Shown here in pieces: positions 8,049-17,800 of a DNA stretch of 34,700 bases. The notes below the pieces were generated by a model. It was given only the letters and a program-made list of their open reading frames with translations, did no database searches and had not been told where the DNA came from. A program made the position numbers and the translations under genes. The stretch covers positions 1 to 34,700 of the forward strand of contig JAAEMV010000680.1 of NCBI GenBank assembly GCA_024225195.1. The letters are read 5' to 3'. Position 1 is the first letter of the stretch. Each line of letters opens with the position of its first letter. This stretch comes from Planctomycetaceae bacterium (lineage in GTDB: Bacteria > Planctomycetota > Planctomycetia > Pirellulales > Pirellulaceae).

Positions 8049-8999
8049 ATGAAAAAACTAAAAAAGGGTAAACTTCGACGATTGATCAAGGCGACAGACC
8101 CTGACGTCAATGCCACGGTCCGTCACGCGGAAGCATTTACGGTTTATCTGAGAACTGAATGCCATTTGGCGGAAAATACAGTCGCGGCGTATTCAAGGGA
8201 TATGCGGCGATTCATTGGATGGCTTGAAGATCGCAAGGTAGCTGATTTGACGATCACGGAGCTATCTGATTTTGTGGGTTTCTTGAATAGCCAGCAATTG
8301 GCACCGGCTTCGATTGCGCGACACATCGTAGCGGTCAAAATGTTCTTTCGTTACCTGCAGCTCGAAGGCTTGTTGGTTGATAACAAAGTCGAGTTATTGG
8401 GCAGTCAGAAATTATGGCACCGAGTTCCGTCGGTTTTGTCGCCCAGAGAAGTTGAGCGATTTCTAAACGGGCCACGACGGATCGAAATTTATTATTTCCG
8501 AGATCGTGCGTTGTTGGAAATGTTGTATGCCACAGGTTGTCGAGCTTCGGAAGTTTCCAATTTGCGACTCCGTGATTTACATCTTGAGGAGCGGTACTGT
8601 AAGTGTGAGGGAAAGGGGAACAAGCAGCGGATGGTGCCTCTCGGAGATGCTGCGATCGAGGCAGTAACCGATTATCTTGATAGGCAACGCCCACGGTTGG
8701 AAGCAGTTCGGTCTAATGAAGTGGATTGGTTGTTTCTTTCACGAGGGGGCCGTCGCTTAAGGCGGGAGGCTATCTGGGAATTGGTCAAGAAATACGCGTT
8801 GATCGCGGACGTTTCTGTGTCTATTAGCCCCCACACGTTGAGGCATAGTTTCGCGACACACCTTCTTGCGGGGGGGGCAGATTTGCGACAGGTTCAGGAA
8901 ATGCTCGGGCATGCGAGTATTGCGACAACGCAAATTTACACTCATGTCGACCAGTCACGACTGAAGAAAGTGCACCAGCAGTACCATCCACGTGCCTGA
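8049..8999 (+). CDS. xerD: Tyrosine recombinase XerC/XerD family (chromosome dimer resolution type)
   Basis: Catalytic motifs: YATGCRASEVSNLRLRD (Arg), CEGKGNKQRMVPLG (Lys), PHTLRHSFATHLLAGGADLRQVQEMLGHASIATTQIYTHVD (H-x-x-R...H...Tyr). ATG at 8049 preferred over the ORF-track TTG at 7989, because the upstream extension is the terminator hairpin. Confidence 0.9.
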   Translation: MKKLKKGKLRRLIKATDPDVNATVRHAEAFTVYLRTECHLAENTVAAYSRDMRRFIGWLEDRKVADLTITELSDFVGFLNSQQLAPASIARHIVAVKMFFRYLQLEGLLVDNKVELLGSQKLWHRVPSVLSPREVERFLNGPRRIEIYYFRDRALLEMLYATGCRASEVSNLRLRDLHLEERYCKCEGKGNKQRMVPLGDAAIEAVTDYLDRQRPRLEAVRSNEVDWLFLSRGGRRLRREAIWELVKKYALIADVSVSISPHTLRHSFATHLLAGGADLRQVQEMLGHASIATTQIYTHVDQSRLKKVHQQYHPRA

Positions 9000-9071
9000 G
9001 AGTTTTAGGTACCAGGGGCTGACGAAAGCGTCTGAGAGTCGTTGAGTTGACGAGGTGATTCAGCGTTCGGG

Positions 9072-9962
9072 TTAATTACTGCTTCGAGTGGCTACGACGA
9101 TTCGATCATGGCCGCTGTAATCTTTTATCACTCGCACGTCTGAATAGGCCGCGTTGTTTCGCACGAAATCAACACAGCGGTCCATGATGATCGGGCTGGT
9201 CTCGAACATCAATGCTCCATTGGGGAGCAAGAATTGTGCGGCGTCGTCGACTAGCCTTTGGATGATCTCGGTTCCATGATCACCAGAAAATAGTGCAATG
9301 TCCGGTTCATGATTTTTGACTTGATCGTCCACTGTGGATATTTCGAGTTGGCCGATATAGGGAGGGTTGCTGACAATCAAATGGACTGGGCTACTGCCCT
9401 GCGGTAACGCATCCAGGAGATCGCCTGCGAAGAAGTGTATTTTGGAATCGACAGCGTGAAGAGCCGCGTTGGATTTCGCAATTTCGAGTGCGGGTTCGGA
9501 AATGTCAGTAGCAGCAATTTTGCAATTTTCGATTAGCGTTGCTAACGTAACGGCGATGCACCCACTGCCGGTTCCTACGTCGATGATGCGAATAGGATCG
9601 CTCTCTAAGTTCTTTGTGAATTCCACAGCGGCGACAACCAGATGTTCGGTTTCCGGTCTCGGAATAAGGACATTGGAGTCGACTTGAAATCGAAGGGAGT
9701 AGAACTCGCGGTATCCGGCAAGATAGGCAACCGGTTCTCCAGCCGCCCTGCGTTTAACCCATGCGCGAAATTCAGTTAATTGTTGAGTAGGAGGTTGTTC
9801 GTCGAACCGGGTATAGAGCTCAATTCGCTGGCAGTCTAAAGCTTCGGCCAGCAAAACCTCAGCTTCCAGGCGCGCATTTCCAATCGTCGATTTTGAGAAA
9901 AAATCGGTCGTCCAGTCTAGTAACTGTTTAATGTTCCACGTTTGTTCAGGTGTTTCGGACAT
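9072..9962 (-). CDS. prmC: Peptide chain release factor N(5)-glutamine methyltransferase
   Basis: SAM-binding IIDVGTGSGCIAVTLA and catalytic LIVSNPPYIGQ (NPPY); downstream of prfA on the same strand, as is typical. Confidence 0.95.
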   Translation of the reverse strand: MSETPEQTWNIKQLLDWTTDFFSKSTIGNARLEAEVLLAEALDCQRIELYTRFDEQPPTQQLTEFRAWVKRRAAGEPVAYLAGYREFYSLRFQVDSNVLIPRPETEHLVVAAVEFTKNLESDPIRIIDVGTGSGCIAVTLATLIENCKIAATDISEPALEIAKSNAALHAVDSKIHFFAGDLLDALPQGSSPVHLIVSNPPYIGQLEISTVDDQVKNHEPDIALFSGDHGTEIIQRLVDDAAQFLLPNGALMFETSPIIMDRCVDFVRNNAAYSDVRVIKDYSGHDRIVVATRSSN

Positions 9963-10015
9963 GCGTATTTCATATGAAAAATCTAATTGCCGTTGCGACA
10001 GTTCGGCTTCCGCAA

Positions 10016-11089
10016 TTATTCCAAGGACATCGACGATCGGAGGGTTTGTCGATCGTGATCGATCAACGCATCCGTCAAATATTGGACGGACCCTGAGATG
10101 ATCTGATCAAGTTTGTAGAGTGTTAAATTGATTCGATGGTCGCTGACTCTGTTTTCGGGGAAGTTGTAAGTGCGAATCCGCTGGCTACGATCTCCAGAGC
10201 CGACAAGACTTTTACGTTGATCGGCTCGCTGTTGATTTTCTTGTTGCTGGAGATGGTCGTATAGCTTCGACTTTAAAATTCGCATTCCCTTGGCAAGGTT
10301 TTTGTGTTGAGAACGTTCTTCAAAACACTTGACGACGACACCAGTTTCGTGGTGAGTGATTCTTACCGCGGAGGCAGTTTTGTTGACGTGTTGGCCGCCA
10401 GGTCCGCTACTCGCAGCGTATCTTTCTACGGTGTAGTCTTCTGGCTTTAATTCGATTTCAACATCTTCGGGTTCTGGAAGCACAGCGACGGTAGCGGCTG
10501 AGGTATGAACACGTCCTTTTGTTTCTGTGTCAGGAACGCGTTGAACACGGTGACCACCACTCTCATACTGAAGTTCCCGATAACACCCCTCCCCTTCAAT
10601 GGAGATGGTAACTTCTTTGAAGCCTCCCAGTTCGGTGGTACTCGATTCAAGGGCGGAAAATTTCCAGCCCTTCACTTCGCAATGCTTACTGTACATCTCG
10701 TAAAGATTGCGAGCGAATAAGGCAGCCTCGTCTCCGCCTGTTCCAGCTCGGATTTCCATCACACACCGGGAGCGGTTGGCATCTTCACCGCCAATTGTCA
10801 TTTCTAACAATTCATCCCAGTAGGTTTCGCGAGTCGCTAGTGTGGTCTTGAGTTCTTCTTCAGCCATTTCTCGTTCTTCGAGATCGCTGGAATTTGCCAT
10901 CTCCCGGAGTTCTTCAATCTCGTTGAGGAGGTCCGTGAAGCGTCGGTATCTCGTCGCGAGTTTCGCGAGTGAGCCATGTTCGCGAGCCACGGCAGCCATC
11001 TTGGAGGAATTGGATTGGACTTCCGGATCACTCAGTTGTTGTTCGAGTTCTTCAAATCGCTTCAGTTTTTCATCGAGCATTTCGCGCAT
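10016..11089 (-). CDS. prfA: Peptide chain release factor 1
   Basis: GGQ motif [50 protein letters not shown]; '[12 protein letters not shown]'. ORF extends to 11161, but [24 protein letters not shown] at 11089 best matches RF1 N-termini. Confidence 0.95.
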   Translation of the reverse strand: MREMLDEKLKRFEELEQQLSDPEVQSNSSKMAAVAREHGSLAKLATRYRRFTDLLNEIEELREMANSSDLEEREMAEEELKTTLATRETYWDELLEMTIGGEDANRSRCVMEIRAGTGGDEAALFARNLYEMYSKHCEVKGWKFSALESSTTELGGFKEVTISIEGEGCYRELQYESGGHRVQRVPDTETKGRVHTSAATVAVLPEPEDVEIELKPEDYTVERYAASSGPGGQHVNKTASAVRITHHETGVVVKCFEERSQHKNLAKGMRILKSKLYDHLQQQENQQRADQRKSLVGSGDRSQRIRTYNFPENRVSDHRINLTLYKLDQIISGSVQYLTDALIDHDRQTLRSSMSLE

Positions 11090-11345
11090 TTTGTTTGCCT
11101 TGTTAGAAGGTGCATTGCGAAATCGAAGTGGTAGGTTCGCAGTGCGAGGGGGTTGGGTCAACGACGGTGCAACTTGCTCGCTGGCTAAGACTCGAGCAGC
11201 GATTCAACAGCAGTGGCGGATGAGCGACGAATGGATTTGGATTTGTTGCGTGGCATATTTCTGACCGTTTAAGACAGTAAAAATATATCAATCGGGAAAA
11301 ATAAGAACAAGCCGAGGGAGCTGAGATTGGTGCTGTCGTAGGAAA

Positions 11346-12299
11346 TCACCGCTCTGGTGTTTCGTTTTCCCTGAGTCTTTCTGCAAATACGGCATCTACA
11401 ATCAATTGTAATGAGTGGTACATCACAATGGGGATGATGTTGAATCCTAAATTGACTGCCGTGGAGAGCCCGATCATGAGTGTCTTTTGGCTACCCGAAA
11501 AGCCTATCGCAATTTGTTTTGGGCGGGGAAGTCCGATTGTTTTGGCCGTGAAAATACCCAGCCAGAAAACGGTTACGTGGACGGAAACCAGGATGACAAC
11601 AGTTGTCAAAAGGTCATAAATCGAAATTGGCGAATCGGTTTGATTTTCAAATCGAAGCCCCATTTTTACCGCTCCAAGAAAAACCATTGCGAGAACGCCA
11701 ATGAGTGCAAGCCTGCTAAGTAAGGGTTTTGCCTGAGTGGCCCACGCGGCCGACGAGCGGTGGCGGCGGGTAAGCTGTGCCAGAGCGATTGGAACCACGA
11801 CATAAAAGAACAATTTGTAAATGGTGCCTACGAGTTGGGTCGAATCAATTTGATCGCCGGTCTGCAAGAAAATCCAGAATGGCATCACGAAGAAACAGGT
11901 TGCATTGGTGAGGATGGTAACCATCACGGCCACGCTGTCGTCTCCGCCGGCCGCACGCGTGAGAACGGCTGCCGATGCGAGCGTGCTTGGAGTGGCAGCG
12001 GTAATGATGATACCGGGACCCAGTTCGGCTCCAGCCAGTGCCGCCAGCGGCCAGACCAGTAGCGGAATTAGGATCAAATTGAATGCGGCTCCCAATAACG
12101 GTGCGGTGGGCCGCGCCAACGATTGCTGCAGTTTTCCAAATTCCAAGGGCCAAGCCATCAAAAACATGGTTGCTGAGACAACTGACCACTTTAGCCATTC
12201 GATCTCTGCAAGCGTTTCAAAAGGGTTGGCAAACTGAAATCCCATCGCCATTAGTAGAAGAAGGGAAGCTAAAAACCAATGTTTTTGAATAAACTGCAT
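11346..12299 (-). CDS. Bile acid:sodium symporter/SBF-like family membrane transporter
   Basis: Multi-TM protein with ITAATPSTLASAAVLTRAAGGDDSVAVMVTILTN and AIGFSGSQKTLMIGLSTAVNLGFNIIPIVMYHSLQL, typical of SBF-like proteins. Start set at ATG 12299 (MQFIQKHWFLASLLLL); the longer ORF (to 12569) would overlap aroC and lacks transporter character. Confidence 0.85.
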   Translation of the reverse strand: MQFIQKHWFLASLLLLMAMGFQFANPFETLAEIEWLKWSVVSATMFLMAWPLEFGKLQQSLARPTAPLLGAAFNLILIPLLVWPLAALAGAELGPGIIITAATPSTLASAAVLTRAAGGDDSVAVMVTILTNATCFFVMPFWIFLQTGDQIDSTQLVGTIYKLFFYVVVPIALAQLTRRHRSSAAWATQAKPLLSRLALIGVLAMVFLGAVKMGLRFENQTDSPISIYDLLTTVVILVSVHVTVFWLGIFTAKTIGLPRPKQIAIGFSGSQKTLMIGLSTAVNLGFNIIPIVMYHSLQLIVDAVFAERLRENETPER

Positions 12300-12453
12300 G
12301 GATAGGTCGATGTAGATGTTTGTGACAGCGGCTCTATTCGAACGATTGTAATCCCTGCTGCCAACCACACTTGATTGGTTTAGAATAGAAGCGGCTCGGG
12401 AATCATAAGATTCGAGCAATATTTTCTCCCTCCTCAGAAACGCAAACAAGATC

Positions 12454-13593
12454 ATGCTTCGATACTGGACTGCCGGCGAATCCCACGGAAAGTGCCTTTT
12501 GGCGTTAATTGACGGATTTCCTGCTGGATTTGAGATAGACACCGACAAAATCGATGAATTGCTGGTCATGAGACAGGGCGGCTATGGCCGTGGTAAACGT
12601 CAGACTCTTGAGCAGGATCATGTCGATGTTCTTACCGGTGTCTGGAATAACGTAACCCTTGGAGCGCCGATCACGCTTAAGGTGCCTAACAATGATTACA
12701 AGCTGGAGCGGCTCAAGGAATTGCCTCGCCCCCGTCCCGGGCATGGTGATTTGAGTGGTTCGCTAAAGTACTTAAGTTCGATGAGGGGAATTTTAGAGCG
12801 GGCGAGTGCGAGGGAAACTTGTGTTCGCGTTGCAGCGGGAGCCCTGTGTCAGCAGCTGTTGGAGTCTTTTGGAATTCAAACACTCGGCTATGTCGTGCAG
12901 CTTGGCGGGCTGAAAATTCCTGCGAAGAAAGGAACCCTTGTTCAGAGAAAAGCCTGGCGGAATGAGAGTGAGATTTATTCGCTCAATCCCGATCTCGATG
13001 GTGAGGCCAGATCCTTGGTTGATGAGACCAAAAAAGCGGGTGACACCCTTGGGGGGATCATCGAAGTCGTGGTTGAGGGATTGCCGTTTGGGCTTGGTAC
13101 CCATGCCCAGTGGGATCGAAAACTCGATGGGAAACTTGCCCAGGCAGTGATGGCCGTTCAGGCAATCAAAGGTGTTGAAATTGGGATGGGATTTGAAGCG
13201 GCTGGGTTACCCGGCAGCCAAGTCCATGATGGAATTCAATTCGAGTCGAGTGAGAAATCGAGTGCAAATTTGGGGTATGTTAGGCCGACTAATAACGCTG
13301 GAGGGCTGGAGGCGGGGATGACCAATGGTCAACCGTTGGTCATTCGGGCTGCTAAAAAACCGATTAGCACGCTGCAAACGCCACTTGAGTCCATCAATAT
13401 GGAAACCAAGGAACCGAGCAAGGCGAGCTATGAGCGAAGCGACGTCTGTGCTCTGTCTGCTGCCAGTATCATTATTGAGAGCGTGGTTGCATTTGAGATT
13501 GCCGCGGCAATGGTGGACAAGTTCGGAGGTGATAGCATTCAAGAAATGAAGGCAAGATGGGACCTTTTTCATGAAATGGCTGGGGAAAAGTGA
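12454..13593 (+). CDS. aroC: Chorismate synthase
   Basis: MLRYWTAGESHGKCLLALIDGFPAG; RQGGYGRGKRQTLEQDHVDVLTGVWNNVTLGAPITL; RPGHGDLSG; RASARETCVRVAAGA; AGGLEAGMTNGQPLVIRAAKKPIST. Confidence 0.97.
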   Translation: MLRYWTAGESHGKCLLALIDGFPAGFEIDTDKIDELLVMRQGGYGRGKRQTLEQDHVDVLTGVWNNVTLGAPITLKVPNNDYKLERLKELPRPRPGHGDLSGSLKYLSSMRGILERASARETCVRVAAGALCQQLLESFGIQTLGYVVQLGGLKIPAKKGTLVQRKAWRNESEIYSLNPDLDGEARSLVDETKKAGDTLGGIIEVVVEGLPFGLGTHAQWDRKLDGKLAQAVMAVQAIKGVEIGMGFEAAGLPGSQVHDGIQFESSEKSSANLGYVRPTNNAGGLEAGMTNGQPLVIRAAKKPISTLQTPLESINMETKEPSKASYERSDVCALSAASIIIESVVAFEIAAAMVDKFGGDSIQEMKARWDLFHEMAGEK

Positions 13594-13760
13594 CAAATCG
13601 TTATTGGTGTTTTCAGTGAAAAACATCAAGATTATGAAGACAGAGGCGGCCGACTTTCGGTGGGGGCCAGCTCCTGTTTTACGGTCGCGGTCGATCGGAT
13701 CATTTTTCGCGTAGGCCGTCATCAATCAACTATCAATTAGCTGGCAAGGAAGTCAGGAAA

Positions 13761-14831
13761 ATGAGCGACAATCAGCGAAGAGCTGTGTGCCGAATTCTGT
13801 TCCTGATTCTGTGCGCGTTTCCCACTGCCTCCGTCGGGTATTGGATTTTTCACCCGCAAACTGCAGTGACGTGGGAGCGTGAGATACAAGCCAATTTAGG
13901 CCTGACGACACGGATTGATTCGGTCGAAACGCCCGGTCCGTACACGGTCATTTTGAGAGGCGTAGAGTTTCTGAATGTTGACGGTGAGCCGATTTTGGAA
14001 ACCGTCGAAGCCAGGGTCGAATTCGGCAAACAATTTGACCGTGTGGTGATCCCTAATAAAGTGACGGGAGTTTCCGACAAGGGAATCGCATTGTTCATTG
14101 AAAATGTTCGTCAGAATATCGTCCGAAAACGCTCAATTGAGAAACGGTTGTTAATTGAATTTGAACAGGACCTTGTGATCAAGAAACAATTAGCGGTCGA
14201 GGCGGATCGGTTGTTTGCGAGAACGAGCTCATTTCAACTGAATCCCTCCGTCCGATTGGGAGAGCAGATCGTTCTAGCGGATTTTCGGATTGAATTTGGT
14301 AAGTCAGATACGACCAATCCTGAAGCTTTTGCGGCAGCAACTTTTAGTATCGGAAATGAAGGGGAAGTCCGCGGGAACGGCAAGTTCGTCGAGTTGGAAA
14401 TCAATCGAAAAGATGCGGACGGCCTTGGCTTTAATTTGAATACCAACGGCTTGGCTATTCCCTGCTGGTTGTTGAAAAATAGTTTTGTCGATCTTCCAGC
14501 GACCCTTGGTCCCGACGCTCTATTCAAAGGTGAAGTTCTTTCTCAACCCCAGGCGAGTATTTCAAATGTGTCGCTGCGAGGGTGGTTTGAACAAGTTAGT
14601 TTGGCGGCATCGGTGTCGCAGGGAAGCGTTGAGTCGGCGATGGTTCAGTTGGTCGAGTGTGAATTCGAAGGAGGCCTTTTATCTCGCTGGCAAGCTAATC
14701 TTTTTCCCAACTCTGAATCTGCTCCACGTCCGATCGACGGTGAGTACTTGTTCACCTATACCCGCAATCTGGACATTGCGGGCGCGATCAATAAGGCATG
14801 GAGCGATTACTCTACTGACCTTGAACAGTAA
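13761..14831 (+). CDS. Secreted/membrane-anchored hypothetical protein (356 aa), weakly AsmA-like in style
   Basis: ORF of 356 aa with N-terminal hydrophobic segment RILFLILCAFPTASVGYWIF, then a beta-rich region ('PYTVILRGVEFLNVDGEPILETVEARVEFG'); no recognisable catalytic motif. Confidence 0.8.
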   Translation: MSDNQRRAVCRILFLILCAFPTASVGYWIFHPQTAVTWEREIQANLGLTTRIDSVETPGPYTVILRGVEFLNVDGEPILETVEARVEFGKQFDRVVIPNKVTGVSDKGIALFIENVRQNIVRKRSIEKRLLIEFEQDLVIKKQLAVEADRLFARTSSFQLNPSVRLGEQIVLADFRIEFGKSDTTNPEAFAAATFSIGNEGEVRGNGKFVELEINRKDADGLGFNLNTNGLAIPCWLLKNSFVDLPATLGPDALFKGEVLSQPQASISNVSLRGWFEQVSLAASVSQGSVESAMVQLVECEFEGGLLSRWQANLFPNSESAPRPIDGEYLFTYTRNLDIAGAINKAWSDYSTDLEQ

Positions 14832-14861
14832 TCGCGAAATTTCAAAGGTTAGGGTGGGTGC

Positions 14862-17800
14862 TTAGCTGAGAATTTTCTTGTCGGCAGCTTCCCGGGCGTA
14901 ACTCATCCAGAATTTAACTGGAATGAAAACGAAGGCCGCAACGACGACGTGTGCGACTGCAACCATGATGATTTTCTGAATGGTGTTATCCTCTGTCCCC
15001 GCATACGCGTGTAATCCGACTCCCATCGAATTGACGCCTTTCCAGGACCAAAGAACAATCACGTTGCCAAGTACCGCCAGAGCAGCGATGCCACGATCCT
15101 TTACGAGGCCGCCCCAGCGAGCATGAAGAACAACGGCATTCCAGAGCACGATCATCAGTGCGCCATTTTCTTTCGGGTCCCAGCCCCAGAACCTTCCCCA
15201 CGAATCGTCACCCCAGAGGCCACCTAAAACGGTGCCAAAAAAGCTGCAGAACAGGCCGAAACAAACAATCCCATAGATCAAATTGACGAAGGAACGACGT
15301 CTTTGAACCGTTGCAAATGCGGGCGTTACCAGTAATCCAATCAAGTAGGCGAATCCGAGCAAGCCCGCCGCAAACGTCGCACTGTATCCAAGTGAAATGC
15401 AAATCACATGAGTGGAAAGCCAGAATTGAGTGTCTAGAACTGCGACCATCACGGTAAACGTATCACCATCTACAATGGTCATTGTCCAAGCCCAAATTAA
15501 AGCGAGTAATGCGCCGAGCGAAGCGACGACATTTCCGATTCCCAGTTTGGTGATCCGTTCAACGATCAACATGAGTACGACCAATCCCATCGAAACAAAT
15601 AGAGCCGATGAATAGAGGTTGGTAACTGGAGGGCGACCGGAGATGATTACACGGAAAACTAAGCCCGTTATTTGCCATCCCAACCCTAAGAGAATTAACG
15701 AACTCGATACGCGATTCCAGAGTTGGTGCAGTCCAATCCAGCCAAAGCAAGCTGTGATAAATGCGAGCAGATAGATTGCTGTGGCAAAGTAAAACGGTGG
15801 ATAACTATTGTAAATCTTCTCAACGCTAAATTTCCGACTGCTAAAACCGGTTGGCTGCGTTGCTTCAATTTCCGCCAAATAGTCGTCCACCACGGTGTTG
15901 AACGTTGCTGAGTCCTGAGCGAGATAGGCTGGGCGAAGTTTCGACAAAAGTTCGAAGAACTTGTTTTCGTCTGGTTCGATCTCTGCATTGCCGTTGTTAA
16001 GTTCCAAAATCTTACCGGCCATATCTTTCTCTGCGAAGGCGACGTTTTGGGCAAGAATCGAGTCGATTAATGGATTGTCATTGTTTTCAATCGACTTTCG
16101 AATAGCCTCGGGGATCTGATCCCAATTGTCCATAAGAGACTTTGCAATTTGCTCTTTATCGGTCGTTCCAAAAGCTGCTCCCAGTTGCTGGCGAATGATG
16201 GGATCTTCCAGCAAGAAACCGATATTAGCGGCACGAATGACGCGAGGCTTAATGATGGGAACGATCTCTCGTTCCACAATTGCTTTGGCCAGTTCCGTCG
16301 TGGTCTTGCAATCAAGTTTCACGGCGAGGTCAGCTAACCATGCACTTGTTCGACTGGAATAGAAGGATGTCCACGGAAGATCAGGATCTGATGTCGGGAT
16401 CAGAAGAGGAATCAAGGGTGACTCGATGTTACGGTCTGCTAATTCAAGCCCTTCAAGGATGGTGAGTTCATCCAGATCGCGGGCGCCCACCGGTCCAAGC
16501 ATCAGTTTCAGGCCGTAAACTTGTTGCAAGGCATCCCGGACACTCAAGAGTCGTTTTTGAAAAACAGTCCAATCTTCATCTCTCGCCTCACGGTTGGGTA
16601 AAAGTTTACTGAGTTCGCTTTCTGCTGCCAGTATTTCTTCAAGCGTGTATTTAAACTTTCTTGCTCTTGATTCGGCTAATGTTGATGGAAGACTAAGGGC
16701 GTTAATGATGCTTAAGTCTTCGATTCGAAAAATCCGATACTGTTCGAATCCATCTGCCTCAAACAGGTTGTCTGCCAGCCAGCGAATTGCCGGTTGGTTT
16801 TCATTTTTACCGTCAGAGACTGTTTCCCGCTTACTCAATTGTCTTGCGGTGTTTCGTGCGAAAGAATCGAGAGGTTGAACCCGGCCGTTAATCGTGATTG
16901 GAATTTCGCCGAACCGATCGAGTTTCATCTCTTCCACAACAGCCTTTTTAGAGTCGGAGGCTCCCTCTTTGAGAGTCCAGCCAGCCATCAGTAGGCAAAA
17001 AGCAATGGGGATCACCCATTTTCGTTTTCCTGTGGTATAGGCTGCGAAGCGACCAGTACTAGTCTCGGTGGAAGCAATGTCAGTTGTGAGTTCCGGGGAT
17101 TTGGCCGATCTCGGTGATTTTCGACTTTTTTCTAGAAACCCAAGGAGCGAACTACCAAACTGCGCCATCAATCCAACGACTGAGAACATGCAGCAAACGT
17201 AGGGGATCATCCAGCCTTCGTTTTTCACAATCTGCAGGACGGAGATTTGGTCGCCGTTGGGAAGTGCACTCATTGAACTTTGATAAAACGTCTCGCCGGA
17301 GTAACGGAGCGGATTGTTCATCCAGATGAGTTGCTCACTCGAAACTCCTGATTCGAAATCTTCCAGTTGGATCTCCGATCCGAAAAATCGAGGCGTATTT
17401 GTCCCGATATAGTTCTCACGTTGAGCGTCGTCGAGGGTGATCGCGTACGGCTTGTATTCAGTTTTAAAACGCAGCGCTATTTGATAAGTTTTGTCGCCTA
17501 CGGTTACTGAGTTGTCCCGACTCGGGTCGAGAAGTTGGGTGATCAAATAGGTGCCGAGTGATTTGCCATCTTTCAATAATTCAACGTAAGCGGATGCGAA
17601 ATCGACCGACTGGTCGGTATCTGTTCCTGTCGAAATGGGAATGGGAGTTGCTGCCCATTCCAAGCCGATGCCCGCACTACTGACTGGATCGGCGGTATTG
17701 ATTCTGGTGATGTCGGAGTTTGGAATGTACTGGAGGCACTTCACGTCAAACGGGAGTTCTTCGGAAACAATTAAATTCTGCTTCTCCAGTAACTTTCCTG

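Noticed and set aside
8049-8999. Integron/phage integrase or mobile-element interpretation of the tyrosine recombinase
   Set aside because: Standalone ~316-aa XerC/D-like protein among housekeeping genes, with no att-like repeats, cargo or phage genes nearby.
10842-11264. 140-aa plus-strand Ser-rich ORF
   Set aside because: Antisense to the prfA 5' region; Ser richness comes from reading Glu/Arg-rich helical codons backwards.
13318-13343. Perfect inverted repeat atgaccaa-N10-ttggtcat
   Set aside because: Lies in the conserved aroC coding motif MTNGQPLVIR; probably a codon coincidence.
13207-13725. 172-aa minus-strand ORF
   Set aside because: Antisense to the aroC 3' half; no family resemblance.
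16744-16756. tgttcgaatcca resembling a tRNA T-loop
   Set aside because: Inside the ccsBA coding sequence; no cloverleaf.
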